Positions 1 through 13,528 of a stretch of 64,000 bases of DNA are shown here, piece after piece; the stretch's first letter is position 1; every line of letters begins with the position of its first letter. The notes beneath the pieces are model-generated. The model was not told where the DNA came from, searched no databases, and worked only from the letters and a program-made list of their open reading frames with translations. The DNA is from Prostheceraeus crozeri (Eukaryota; Platyhelminthes; Polycladida; Euryleptidae). A program made the translations under genes and the position numbers. The DNA is taken from contig CAJQUW010010459.1 of the NCBI GenBank assembly GCA_907163375.1, positions 62,001 to 126,000 on the forward strand. Direction: 5' to 3'.

Positions 1-19
1 TTCTGTCGAGCCATTCCTG

Positions 20-1130
20 GTAGAAGAGACAAGCAGGCTTCCGTACAGACAGCAGCACTGTGCAAGATACTTGATAATGGTCTGCTTCATCGATTTCTCT
101 GAGGCTTTCGGCAACATTCGGCAAGACGCCATGTGGGCAGAATTAAAATCATGCGGCGTGGATGCTGAGATTATCCACATTTTGAAGTATTTACTACAGT
201 GCCAAGGCTGCAGTTATGTAGACTTGGAAATGAAACGGGTGACTGGTTCAGAAAAGGATTCCAGACAGGGCGATCCCCTGTGACCTGTTGTTTTACTTTG
301 TATCAACGTGTGTTATAACAATGCGGCAAGAGTGTCAATTCAGGGAACTATCAACAACCTAAGCCTTGTCGATGATACAACACTTTCGGATAAAAGTTGT
401 TGAGAACTGGATAATAACCTATGCTTCGCTTCTTCAGATGCATAACGATGTGGCCTTAAAATCAACAACGATAAAACGAAGGGATTAGAGATATTGGAGA
501 CAAGTCAAAAAGCAGAACTTTCCGCAAACAGCAGTGTTATCGAAACAGTCCATAAGTTTACCTATCTTGGAATCACGATAAATGGCGAGGGATGTGTAAT
601 GAAGCCCGTCAGCACATGGCATTCAGGACGTTAGCAGGTTTTGACAAAATATGGAGGAGTCACGTGATTACCGCAAGAACTATAATGCGCGGTGTTGCAA
701 TCATGTGCTTCTAGCGTGCTGATGCTTACTTCGGAAATGTGGACGCTGAGAAAGACGGACAAGCGGCGTCTCGATGCCTTTGAGTTGCGGAGCTTCCGAA
801 GGATTTTAGATGGATGAATCACCGCACCACCAATTATGGAACCATCTTACGACTTGTGTAGATGATTAATAAACGCAAAATGAGTCTGTTCAACCACTTC
901 TGCTGCAGGAAAGATCATTGCCCAGTGAAGATCGTGATCTTTGGTATCGCGAATGGCAACAGTCGTAGAGCCGATGCATGATGTGCGGACTGACAGCATC
1001 AAAGGTTGGTGCGAAGCTTACCTACACATGATAGCTAGGAAGACACTGGCGGAAAATAACCTTACGCGCAATTGAGGACACCAACGAATGATTCGACCTC
1101 CTCGCAAATCAAGAGCATTGAGCAAAATTA
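20..1130 (+). pseudogene. Non-LTR retrotransposon reverse transcriptase remnant
   Basis: Frames read QAGFRTDSSTVQD, then from 71 VCFIDFSEAFGNIRQDAMW (RT motif with the first catalytic Asp), then SRQGDPL. Further along come LVDDTTLS (the FADD-box position), NDKTKGLEIL, HKFTYLGITING and LTSEMWTLRKTDKRRLDAF with RSFRRIL. That is the order of RT palm, thumb and C-terminal region in RTE/jockey-type elements. The frames are broken by several stops and frameshifts, so it is dead. It is cut by the window edge; the endonuclease would lie to the left. Confidence 0.75.
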
Positions 1131-1139
1131 TTTAAGGGA

Positions 1140-3200
1140 CCTGCAGTCTGTTTAGTTAGTAGTTCTAACCAGTGCATTAGAACTTTTTGGTGCAAATGAG
1201 TGAGGTTCTTAGTAGTTCACTAGTAAGCGAAGGAGCTCCGCAAACGGGATTTCCTAGTAACTGACACTGAAATGAACAAATATTTTTCAGTTCATAAAAC
1301 TGATGAACGAATTGATGTTTCTCAGTCTTACATTTACTATGGGAGAAATTAATTCTCACATCACTTTTCGCTGTTCAGACACAGACAGCCGTTTAGAGCA
1401 ACTTTCAGAAAAGTACGTACTTTCAGAAAGTACGCTGTTAATATTCGTGAATAATACAATGTAAATGAATAGATTAAAGATCAGACCAGACATAGAGTTT
1501 TAAGGTCATTTTAGCCGGCGCAGCGCCGCATAAGAATTTTCGTGAGCCGTATGAAATATTTCATAAATTTCTGCAAGGTGACAAATTTAAGACTGTGGCA
1601 AAGTTCCAAGTAATTATGGCCGATCAACTACTTGATGATTTAATAGTGTAGGGTTGCCATCCTAGATTTGGAATTGGACGGCTTCCTTGAAGTGGCAGTT
1701 TTGTGAATGTCAAAGTCGATTGGTGAGACAAAGGCAAATAAGGCACGGTTGTTTTCAAAATTGATAGAATGGCAAAGTGGGCTTATAAGAATGATGGACA
1801 CTGAAGAATACAGCCTCTTTGATTCTCAATGTGGTCAACGAGCGCCAAGTCCCACAATGTTCGTGCCTTTCAAAGTGAACAAAAAGGGAAGTGAGTGACT
1901 TGAGTGTTTCAGTTAAACTGAACGGCAGAGCGTAAAATTAAAATAAACAAGCGAACTGAGTGAGCTAAGTAAATGGTCTTATTCGAATGCACTGGTGCAC
2001 TTGGATCCTGAAGCGATTATTTGCATTCACGTTTCGAATATACGTTATGTGTAATGTAGGCATTTAACGATGGAATGATAATTTACCCTAAATGAATGCT
2101 TTACGATTCACCAGTTGATGCAATAATGAAAAATGAATATTGCACTTCAAAACGCGACAAAAATAGTTTTCTTAAGTTGCATTTGGATTAAAGGTTTTTT
2201 GCATTATGATGAATGAAACTCAGTGGCTACCACCACATAGCAGCTGACATTTAAACGCTTTCAATCTTGAGCACATTTCTTCACATTTTTTCTATAATCA
2301 ATAAAATAAAATTTTCTTTTTAAGTTGGTTTTATACAAATGTAATATTTCCCTTTTCGCAACTACAGCACTACACAAACGGCATGCATATGCGAGCACTT
2401 TTATAGTACACATCACTCTCAAGCACTGTTATTAAAAAATGAATGTGGTCTACTACTTGCAGCTACAATCGATTATTCTTGCTCAGCCGTTTTTAACTGT
2501 AATTTTGCATCATTATATTACAAAAATTGTGTTGGAATATCGCATCTTTTAGCGCATACGAACGGACTATTTCGGTAAGTTACTTTCATTAATAACCAAC
2601 TACATCCCCTAACAAAGCCTGCAGCTAAACAGCTAATAGAGCACCTGAGTAAATACTTAGTAACTGACACTGCTTAAAACTATCTGAAAACAAACCTGAG
2701 GTACAATCAAAGTTGTCCTCGCAATATGAAAAGTAAACATGGACAGCTTGAAATTATATAATTTAAAATCATAGCTAGCAGTTCATACACTACCCTTATC
2801 ATGGTCCGAGAGAAAATTAAATATCGAAAAAAATAAAAAGGAGTAGACGCTACTGTCACTCACCTAACTTCTCTTTATCAGCAAGATTTACAACACTTCT
2901 TAACGTCCTGCGTCATTGACTAGATGGCTTCCTTAATCAAGTTGCGTCTATTTTCTCCCTCATTATGTCATCTTCATTAAATACATGACTCTATTTACTA
3001 AAATGTTCTCCCAATTACAATTTTGTCTGCATCGAGTTTTAGCACCTATGGTTCTTATAATTTTCTCAATGTTTTGAAGTTTTTCCCATACAGTTCAAAT
3101 CGCATTCTATGCATTCATTGAGATAAATTGCGCTACATTGCTTTCAAACTAGGAAAGCAATGTATGCGTTTGATTGTAGTTGGAAAGAGCCAATATAGAA
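1140..3200. other. No recognisable gene
   Basis: AT-rich sequence with only short chance open frames. A small GC-rich palindrome (GCGCAGCGCCGC) near 1518 is the one visible structure. Confidence 0.5.
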
Positions 3201-3242
3201 TGATGGTGGTTTTATTTTCTTTTTCTTATTTCTTACAATTAA

Positions 3243-3272
3243 TTTCAGTTAACATCCGTTAACTATCTTCAG
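3243..3272 (-). ncRNA. Hammerhead-like hairpin at the PLE-1 3' end
   Basis: On the minus strand: CTGAAGA, one extra T, hairpin AGTTAAC/GTTAACT with loop GGAT, then GAAA. It matches the CUGANGA-stem-GAAA pattern except for the extra base. No partner strands for stems I and III were established, so ribozyme activity is not claimed. Confidence 0.5.
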
Positions 3273-4302
3273 GTAAAAAGGAAGGAAGTATGGTCTAGTA
3301 TAAAATTTAAAATTCACACCGACGTCAATGTCATAATAACATAATATTTGATACAAAAGGGGGAAGGGCTATGGAACAGGTAGTATTGGGTTACATAGTA
3401 CCAATAGCATCTTAATGATGACCTGACTAGATATGAAAACAAAGGACATAGAAATGGACTAACAATACAAAGGCTTGAGTTATAAGTACATGCACATATC
3501 ATACAAGTATAAAAAATACAAAGCTATAAAACGATTGGAAGAAGGTAGGAGGTGTGAATTAGAAATTTGATACTGTTATAATGTAATACATTGTCATGTT
3601 TTATTATTTTTACATAATAGAAAATATTTTTAATCAAAAAGAAAATCTGCATAATTGTTGAGTTCGATTTTGCTGTTAATTGTTGGTTTCATTTTTCTAA
3701 TATGATATGCTTCACGAAGTCTTAGGTTTGATGAATCACTATCGAGGGAAAGAATGCTTGTGGAAAAGTTGTAACTGTGACATTTCTGAAGAAGATTATA
3801 CATGGAAGACTTGCTGTTTGTTTTATGCTCACGGCAACGGATATGTAATGGTCTTATGGTGCTTCCGATGTAGAAGTTATCAGACTCAAGCTGATAAATT
3901 ACACATTTCTGATTACAGATGTTGTTGTTGTTAATTGGGCAATTTCTTAAATGACAATCTTGGTTTGATTTAGGCTGATTCAATACACTTCTAAGAGTTC
4001 TTGATCTTCTTGTTAATCTTACGTTCAAGTTTTCTCGACGAAAAACAATTCGTAGTTGTTTATCCACTTTCTCAGAAATAAATGGAAAATTGAAGTAAAA
4101 ATAGTGTCTTTCTGTCTCCTTTCTGTTATTTGGTTTATGTGTTTTACGATAATTGTTGGTGTTGCGAATGACATTTTCGGGATACATGTTTAGTCGTAGA
4201 ATATCATTGAAATTGTCTATGTGTCTGTTTTGAGCTAGATTATTGGAACATCGTTCTGCGATTCTTGTTTTTTCGTTTCTAATGAAGTAAATTTTGTTAG
4301 TG

Positions 4303-5387
4303 CAGGGTTTTTTTAAGGCGATATACGCGCCCGATTTGGGCGGGTAAATTTCGGATGTCAACTCGGAACACTGTCCATGTCAGTCACTGTTGTTTTTTAC
4401 ATAAGGCGAATAATTCGAATTATTCGCATAATTCGAATTTAAAAATTATTAAACCCAACCCTATTTCAGGTGTGGATAATCTATACGAAACCTATTTATG
4501 TTCGATTATGCGATTCGCAACCATCGTCAAGTTAACAAAGTACAAAAACTTTCCTTCACTCACACGCATTTAAAAGTAGGAAGTTATCAAAACGGAAATA
4601 CTATGTAGTCATGTAGTGGACCATGCCAAAAAAATTTTACTGGTTGCGAATGAAGAAATACATTCGCAGTGGTGCTTTCTTGTCTCACATAGCTTACTTC
4701 ATTTATAGAATTTGCATCACTGAAAGTTATGGAGGTGTACAACTGTACAGTACATGTATGTATGCCCCCTATACGTAGTTGACAATAAATTTCGATCGTC
4801 AAAGAGAAACTAGGCATATTCAATTTTTAAGTAATAATTGTAACACAACTTTTCATTATCCATGACTTAACTAAGCAATTTGCAGACTTTTGCAGTGCAA
4901 ATAACACATTCATCGCTTATCAACGGTTATTTACATTCTTTAACTTCACTTCTCATTGATATGCGGCACTGTTTCGTTGATCATCAATAGGCTCTTGTCG
5001 ATGAGGAATGACGTTGCAGAATGCAATTTGTCTTCATATAAATTGCAGTTTGCCATATTCACTGTGAAATCATGTAGTTTATTATTATGCATTTATCATA
5101 TGTTTTTACTGCAAGTTAAGAGACAATTTTCCACTATTCCTCTCCATCTTATCCAGCAATTGTTGCTGTGCACATTTTAGTGCATGTACGTCATGTAGGC
5201 ATATATTGTACCACCACCTCTAATTTGCTGAATACGACTATTCAAAAGATGCAACTTTGCTTCCGCTTTCTTTTTACAGCTGGAAAGGAAATTGAAAGAA
5301 AGATCTACAAGCCTTGTTTTGCTTTGTTTTAGATTGGCGGGTAGAATTTGGGAGTGGGCGGGTAAACGAAACATTAAAAAAACCCTG
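4303..5387. mobile_element. Non-autonomous hAT inserted in PLE-1
   Basis: Terminal inverted repeat CAGGGTTTTTTTAA at 4303 and its reverse complement ending at 5387. Perfect 8-bp target duplication TGTTAGTG at 4295-4302 and 5388-5395. Both subterminal regions contain GGGCGGGTAAA. 1,085 bp; no transposase frame seen. Confidence 0.92.
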
Positions 5388-6539
5388 TGTTAGTGTATGG
5401 TATATGTGAGTGATAATTCACAAACAGATCTTTTCTAGCAGATTTGCGGTAAAATTCAAATTGTGGTTCATTTGGCGCGTTCAGTGTTACTCGGAAATCA
5501 AGTAGGCTTAATGTTTTGTTGTCGTCTGGTAATTCAATCTCGAAATTGATGCTGGAATGTTGTGCATTGAGATATTGGAGAAGTTTAAAGGCTTGTTCTT
5601 TGTTTTCAATTATTGCGAAGCAGTGATCTACATATCTCATAAAAAGTGGGACATTATACATTACTCTCATTTGTCGGAGGGCTACTGTTTCGATGCTGTC
5701 CATGAATATAATTGCAAGTACACCAGAAAGAGACAAACCCATGGGTAAACCTTGAACTTGTAAGATGTTATTATCAAATTGTGTTTCTTAAGATTACATG
5801 CAATAACTGTTCAATTTGGTCGATTGTCAATCCTTTCATGTTGGTGATGTTGCAGTCTTCCATTTTGTAAACCAGGACTTGAATGGCATCAGGAATTGGA
5901 ATGGAAGTGTACATGCTTACTACATCGAAGCTGCAAGGATAAAGTTGTTCTTTTTGATTGGTATTTTTGATGCTATCAATGAGATGCGTGCTTGATTTTA
6001 AATGTGCGGGGACATTTTGAAGCAAAGGAATTAGAAGTCTAGAAAGAAGCCATGACAACTTAGTTGTTGGTCCGGACGTGTTGGATACAATAGGACGTAT
6101 TTTCATCTCGGGCCTTCCTTGTGAGTTTTGATGAGATGGTAGAAACATGGTAAGGATGAGTTGTTCGTAATATAGCTATTCTTTACATAATATGGAATAT
6201 TGTTTTCACTGGCTATAGTGTTCCAGCTTGCGTTGATGCATTTTTCAACAGTCTTAGCTATCATTCGTTGTATGGGTTCGTATGTATTTTCATCGCTGAG
6301 ATGTTTTAGTCCTGCTTCAATATAATTATCATTTGAAACTACGCAGAATTCGGAACCTTTATCTGAAGGCAACATCATTAGGTTCTTGATTTCAAGATTT
6401 TTCAATGTTTCTTTTTCTTGTGTACTCAGGTTGGAGAATTTTGGTTGAGTTTCTCAGTTTTCCAATAATCCTTATATAAACAAAATGTATGCGTTGTTTG
6501 CAGCAATGAACTCAGAGAGTGCGATTGGAATGATGTGAG

Positions 6540-6616
6540 TGAAACTTCAATATTTCCAGACTTATTTATCCAATATTTTTCCAGACTTTCCAGACCAGCG
6601 GGCACCCTGCAATATC
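6540..6616 (-). mobile_element. End of a hAT-type MITE (CAGGGTGCCCGC family), single end
   Basis: Read on the minus strand it begins CAGGGTGCCCGCTGG and continues with repeats of TCTGGAAA, the same style as the complete foldback at 24119-24219. The other end was not found, so it is a fragment. Confidence 0.45.
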
Positions 6617-6619
6617 TAT

Positions 6620-9600
6620 GCGTTATGGTGCAACGGCAGAAAGAAGACCTGAAAGATCATGTCGATGCACAACAGTCGGATACAACCTGGTGAAAGAGAA
6701 AAAGTTAAGATTTAAGGCCCTAAAAGTTAAAGTTTGAAGGCATTCCCATGTCTTCCTTATAACAGGCCACACATTCATTTCGGACATTCAAATATGCGAG
6801 CAACAAAAACAGTTGATGGTCAGAATCTGAAGTTTTCAAAAGCGCAGGTTTTCCTATTTTAACGATAAAAATCTTACAAAGATCTTGCTTTAGGTCTCCC
6901 TCACAGGACTTTTCACAAGGCTTTTATTAAGCCGAGAACGCGAAGCTTCAGGACAAGCTTGTCCAACCTACCCTGCAAACACAATAAAAAACTGAGGGTT
7001 ATAAAAACCACGTTATGTCCTAAGACTTGTGCAATACATTGATGCTGCATCCCATGATTTCTATCTTCGATTGAAAGATGACTGACTACATGCATGTACT
7101 TCAAATAGCCAGTGCTCGCATGAGATTGACAGTTCTCTTTTTATTGTCACTATTGAGTTTTTGAATGTCCTGATTGAGCAACTCGGAAACTAATGAGACG
7201 GAAATCTGATGTACATTAGAAGATAAAAATAGTCTGAGGTATCGTAATTTAAATGCAATAAATTAGACAATTAATTGATGGCAATTTTGTTGAATAGCTA
7301 CTTCGTGAAAAGCATTACTAAAATGAAGATTTCAGATTCAGGTATTCTAAAACATAAAAACAGTCGTGATTTAAATGCTTATGTATTTCAAAATAGCTGA
7401 TGCGAACCTAAATAGGATAATTTTGATAAATATAGATAATATTTACTTAAATAAATCAATTTAATTAGATAAAATGAATCCTTGTAAATCCCTTCCATAT
7501 TCTGAAGGTTATGAGCGTTTACTGATATGGGAGAGTGTTGATGAAGAAAGACTATGCAGCACAAAATTGGACAAAAGCCTTCGTCGGGTAAAATGATGCC
7601 TCTGATGTTCTCAATGTATTCATCAGAGCATCAGATGCCTTGAGTTCTGTCGAAATTCACTTGACTCTAGGTTCCGATTTGACTCGCTAATCAAGAAAAC
7701 AACCAAAAGTGGCCGCGAAAACCCAAGCATTTCCATGAATTTTACGTAGATTGTTTCTTTGAGAACAACCGTGAAGCGTTCCCTTCGACGATACCTACTT
7801 TTGAAGAACGGCCAACCGAAAGTCATTGTTTACATGCAAGCAAACAAAAAAATGTCTTGATTGATATAGACAAAAAGCAAGTGGACTAAAGAAAAATGGA
7901 ATCAGATCATGTTTGCATCTATATTACGACAGAGACTGTGTTCGGAGGGTTCTAGTGACAAAGTCAGTCCACTTTCGATGCCCCATAAAGGCATGGAGTT
8001 TACTGGTCAATTGTGGCTTAGTGTGCAGTCCATGCTGGTGGAGTGCGTCAACTTAAGGGATCCAACGGAAATGTCGATTCTTTGGAGTTCCTGCTCCGAT
8101 TCCCCTACTGATGACCATTTGACACAGTTACAATCCGATGATGTAACATGTCACACATCTGCTAGATAAAAATCACAAGACAACTAACAGACTAGCCAGT
8201 AAAAAGCCCTGATATTGAGTTAACTGAACACTTGAGGGATGATTTGGAATGACATGTGAAACGAAGTAATTCAACGACCTTTGATCATGACCCTTTGGGA
8301 ACCCGGCTGAGTAGTAGTAGAGCAGAAAAATTTAGGTGTTTGTTTTCAAAGCATGAACAGGCGAACAGGTTTCAGATAAATATGGAAATAACAAATACTT
8401 ACTTTCTTTGATCATGAATTTCTTGCCTCTTAGGCCTATTGAAATTATAATCTCTATGAACACAATATAAACTCTTTCATTTTGATGTTTTGCGAATAGA
8501 CGAATCCTCGGATATTTGATTCACGGCCAGCTCGGCCTTCGGTGGATGGGGACCTATAACACACAAGCAGGCACGTCACAATTAACTGATGAGCCATAGT
8601 ATCTAATAATATTAGTTATTCTTTGCGACAGGGCAAATCATAATCAAACTTCGGATCAGTTCTTCATTTGCACCATTCAAAATGGCTAAAAAAACTCCTT
8701 TGCGCGGGAAAGACTGGAATTTAGAAAAAATGGACATCACTCCTCAGCGAATTTCTATGACTTAGGTCGAAGAATTTTAGCCATTTCAGAAGTTTAATTG
8801 TCGTGATGATGTGAGACTTGAGGATTATTCTGTGCACCTCTGGTCCGACTCATATTTGCATCTAAGAGAATGCATGTCGACTTTGATAAGCTTGCATAAA
8901 TAAAACACAAAGTATGAATTTATTTAACATTTTCACACGGATGCCTGGACAATAACATTCGACAGTGCTCGCATTACTTTCCTTTTTGCTTCCTTGGGCG
9001 TGTTACCGGTACTCTTTTGACTGGTCAGATTGCTACATGGGGATTAAAAAAAATAGTAAAAAATTCGAATCAACTAGTCGCCCATTAATTGCTGAGTTAG
9101 CGAAAGGCACACCGTTTGACGAACGGTTCTGAATATGGAAGGACTCAACATAATCATCATCAAAATTCCGTTTTCCTATTACGCCCAATATGAAAAACGA
9201 TAATGCTATGACATTAAATGTAGGCCTAGTGTAGTATGCTAGGTAGGTTACAGAGAACAATCTGAATAACATCTTAAAAATCAGAAGTAGGCCTATTTGA
9301 AAAAATACAAATATCACGTAAGCAATTCTATGTTCAGGAATGAACATCTATGACGATTCAATGAACCGCTAAAACTATGTTGGCAACAAGTCACTGACTG
9401 ATTTCATTTTTGAATAGAAAGTAGATGCTTCACGGCCACAGTTGTAATAGTAAAGTACAGGTATGTCGGCACATTCGCTGTCCATAGTCACCCCATTTCG
9501 CCATTTACAGTGGGTTGTTTATGGGCAGGCATTTAACTATACGTGTATATTAATTATTCAATAAGTGCAATAGAGTAAAAAAATAAATTAGGTACCGCCT

Positions 9601-12600
9601 AATTATCAATCACTCTACACTGAGATACTACATTTTATAAGTATACCATGTTAAGCACCGGAACCATTTCTTAAAGTAAATTTTAACAAAATGGTAATTG
9701 TAATTTATATCAAAAAGAGTTTGTAAATGCACTATATAACTCAAATATCTTGTGATGTGAAATCTTATTAGAGGATCAAACCCCAAGTAGCGATCGAATT
9801 GTTCTGAAATCATTTGAAAAGCAACGTAGTTGAATGCACAGATTTGAATTTTGACCAAATTTACGCCGCTGTCCAAAGCGGCTCCATCTTTAGGTATTAG
9901 TCTGTTGGGAATCGTCACTGCGACTTTTCACTGAATTTTTGATTCCTGAAATCACTTGCTACACTTTCTACCATTATCATCATTTGTGTTGTGTAAAGCA
10001 CGGAACACTTACTATACAAACTAGGATCTTTGTATCATCGGACCGCATTTGTTATTTCTTATCTGACCGACAACAGCTGACTATGACACAATTTGCAGAA
10101 ACAAATTGGAAGCTTCTATATCTAAGGTAAAGGATTATCTAATTAACATGTGAGTTTTCCGCTGAAAGCTGCACCTATACCGGAAAAAAAGTGGACGCAA
10201 ATCCTCAACTTGCAAGATTCATAAGCGAAACCAATGAATAAACTACAAAGAAAAAGTTCAAGCAAAAAATACATTTTCATAGCATTTGTCGGTTTTTCTA
10301 TCCATAGCTTTTATCCTTCTATTAGAATACCAACATCAAGATTGCTTGGATGCTTCTGCAATAGTACAATGAATCTCATGACAAAGCATTCATTCATCAA
10401 TTATTCTTGATATACATAATTTGTCGATTACTGTGTTCTAATATCATTATAAATGGCAATACAAAATAAACAATTCTCAAATAATCATTGCCAAAATACT
10501 TCTGTAGTAGAGCATGTATACTTTGCCAATCAATATGGCCATCATCCTGGTTTCCAACTTGGCACAAATACATTTTGCTGTCACGGCTCAAAACTTCATT
10601 CTGTCGAATCATGGACCGAATCACAGACATCAAATATTATTTGACTGACATCCGATGTCTGTGAGACCGTGGTCCGAATGTCTATAATTATTATTCTGCT
10701 GGTGGACGTCAGTCTGATTTGAAATAGCATGCGGCGTGAGCTTTTAGATGAAGAAGACAGAATAATGTTAAACAGTGTTAGTAAGAATAAGTTTAGCATG
10801 TTAGTGATGCCCTCAGTCCAAGCAGATCCGAGCAGATGCAGTTCATCCAAGAAATCATGTACAGCTCACGCCTACACCCGTCAACTTCAATGCTGCTTTT
10901 TCATTCTGATATTTTGATCTACATTGTCGTATATTCAGCTACGCATCATATGTTTTTTTCAAAGATGGACAATAATTCTTTCAAACATGGACATCCAGCA
11001 AGAATTGATGCAGAATGCACTTTTATACTCCTGTCATCAAAGGCAGTGGATAATTTTGCCTATCTCTGTATGAGAAACATTGAACTTAGCCATAGAACAA
11101 TTATTTTGACAAGATCGTATTTGTTGAAAACTTTTCTTTCAAATTTAAAGGATCGCAGGATCGAAGTTCCCAAACGCCAGCATTTGGATGTGTAAATTCA
11201 AATGGATCGGATCACTACATGAAATTTTGGTGCATGCTACATTGTAGGCTAGTGGAGCAGGTATGGTCGCATTTTTCCAAGTAAAATCAATTCAACTGCA
11301 AGTTGCATGTTACATGCGCATATAACTGAACTTTCTGCCAAATCGAGATACACTGGATCGGATCTCTCTTGCTGGGAGAGGTGCAAATGAATTGTCAGCT
11401 CACGCGCACGTACAATATAGCTGTTGCAATTCTGCAGATAATTTTTTGATGTCGGCGCATGCACGCAGTTTAAATAGAATATTTTACTACTCTCACTCAA
11501 TTCAGAACGCTGTCCAAGATGAGGCGAATCACATATTTCCTTCCGATTACACATAAATCCGGTGGTTACTAAAAAATGCTTTTGTAAATTTCCCTGAATT
11601 GAAGTGATACCAATTTAGGTCGATGATGCTAAGTCATTATAATTATATAAAGCTGCCCAACTCTATATAGATGACGACTTCCACTTTGAGTTGACTTGAT
11701 ATTGACAACTTTGTGGGGAAGATCAGCTACTTGGTTCAGAAAGAAGGCAGATGACTGCCACTTGAGTGATGCATTTCGTCCACTGATAGAAAATTATTAA
11801 CCGTGAAAAAACTGATTATCGATTCTCGTAACCCAGATGATAGACTTTCATAGATAACACGAAATAGTGAAGAGACTATCTCCTTTTGTAAGCTCATACC
11901 TTATCAAACATTTGATTAAGATCCAGCATTATTACGTATTTGTTGAAGATTATTGGCTGACCGAACATAATCACAAGAGAAAAACAACATGTTTCGAAAA
12001 AATACATTGTTTGATCACATTTTAGATATACGTGCATTTCATGACATGATTAAAAATTGAACTCGCAGTGATAGGGATTCCGTGAGCAACACTTTCCGAC
12101 TATTGAGAAGACATTGGACTAGCTGGGGGAAGTTAACAGACATTTAAAATTTTCTTGATGAAATTGAGACAATTCAAATTTCTAAAGTTATCCCTCATAG
12201 GGAATCAGAGTTCCCGTATTGATCAGAGCTATATCTTTCGAAAACGTACGCATATATTTTCTCAATTTCACTAACATCACAGTTTACAAATGAAATCATA
12301 TTTACAATTATGTTATCATCAAAAGCACTAAAAGAAGGAGACATTGGCGGCAGAATTTAATTCAACTCTATTTACACGATTATTGAAATCGCGCATCAAT
12401 CATTAAAGAAAAAATGCCTCTCAGATTCACTGATAAAGAGCTGGGGTCTCAAAGAAGTGCAAATGGTCGGTAAATGTGTGCTTATCGTATGGTAAATGAA
12501 TAGATCGCTAATAATGATGATTTATATGCACATGTACAGTGTGCAAGCATGTGCGTCCTTTCATGTGGACACACAGACTGAACATGATCCATGATGAAGC

Positions 12601-13290
12601 AACCTTGTCAACGGCAACGAAGTTTGAGAACGCAAATACGGAATACATTCGATAAAAGGTGGCAGGGGCTGGGAAGAGGAGTCAAAGTTATCGTCGTTTG
12701 GAAATGCTTCTCGCTGGCAATAGTTCGAAATTTCAGTGGAAGCAAATCAGGATACCGAAAAAATGGTCATGATGCTCAATCAGCCTTCACATCAATTATC
12801 CTAATCATGCGGTTAATAATAAAACAATGTGAAAACTCTATAGTCCATAAAAGCTTTAGCTACATCAAATACCATCAAATCTTTGTTAGACGGTGAGCTT
12901 GAATCTCATCATTCCACCAACCATGGAGAAAAGATAAATTTCAGTATTTAAAATAAGACAGTATCTCACAGATAGAGAGACGAACATCCTGATTTGCAAA
13001 CCACGGAGGCACCGGCCATCTCATACCAACATATCTTAGTCACTCAACACAGGAGTCATGGGCTAGATTATTGCACAGCTTTGTCAGCTAAAAATGAGAC
13101 TCCAATTTGAATTTCCGCGTATAGAACGTCTAAATACTCAGAGGAGGTCGGAGAATAGCGAAATCCCCCATCATCGCGCGCGACTCGAGAAGTTTGACAG
13201 TAGCGGAGGCAGTTGGGTCGGGGAGGCAGACAATTTGGGCTTTCGCCTAAGAAGATAACCATTCAGTCATTTAATTTCATGCCAGTGTCC
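6620..13290. other. No recognisable gene (downstream of the adaptor gene)
   Basis: 6.7 kb of AT-rich sequence with scattered short open frames, none showing a domain or splice context I can support. The 3' UTR of the adaptor gene should begin here, at 13294. Confidence 0.5.
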
Positions 13291-13294
13291 AGTC

Positions 13295-13528
13295 TCAGGC
13301 TTGCTGAAGTTGACGCAGTTCTGCCATCATGGAAGTAAAGTCTGACAATCGCTGATAATCGAGATCTTCTTCCTCATCCTCTTCTTCTTCCTCCATGCCG
13401 TCAACGCCAGGCCGGAAGGCAGGATTCTGGGCAGCACGTGGCAAACGAAGAGTACAAGGAAGCATCTCCTGCATCACAGTCAAATGGACTACCAGCGATT
13501 GCAAGTTTGGCCACTCCTTTTCCAGTCC
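13295..13528 (-). CDS. Coding exon 8 (end of SH2, acidic tail, stop)
   Basis: 234 nt including the TGA at 13297-13295; residues 605-681. GLEKEWPNLQSLVVHLTVMQ then LPCTLRLPR completes the SH2. A tail follows with an acidic block (MEEEEEDEEEDLDYQRL; Tyr in an acidic context could be a phosphorylation site) and a short helix ending ELRQLQQA. An ATTAAA (plus-strand tttaat, 13270-13275) sits about 20 nt past the stop and could be a poly(A) signal; this is unproven. Confidence 0.92.
   Translation of the reverse strand, partial: GLEKEWPNLQSLVVHLTVMQEMLPCTLRLPRAAQNPAFRPGVDGMEEEEEDEEEDLDYQRLSDFTSMMAELRQLQQA

Larger units (their letters stand above)
3205..6410 (-). mobile_element. Penelope-like element (PLE-1), RT plus GIY-YIG, interrupted by a hAT
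   Basis: Read on the minus strand. Three pieces of reverse transcriptase lie at 6405-6103, 6148-5774 and 5742-5388: MLPSDKGSEFCV, KIRPIVSNTSGPTTKLSW, SFDVVSMYTSIP, LPMGLSLSGVLA, FMRYVDHCFAII. The C-terminal GIY-YIG endonuclease is at 4294-3630 (CVIYQLESDNFYIGSTIRP, REAYHIRKMKP, stop at 3630). This RT plus GIY-YIG order defines PLEs. Two frameshifts split the RT, and the second catalytic Asp of the YVDD box is His (YVDH), so it is inactive. A hAT (4303-5387) sits between RT and endonuclease. The 3' untranslated tail runs to about 3205 and ends in a hammerhead-like hairpin. Confidence 0.88.

Noticed and set aside
9033..9347. 104-codon minus-strand open frame with hydrophobic stretches
   Set aside because: AT-rich codons give Phe/Leu/Ile runs by chance; no signal peptide context, splice sites or family match.
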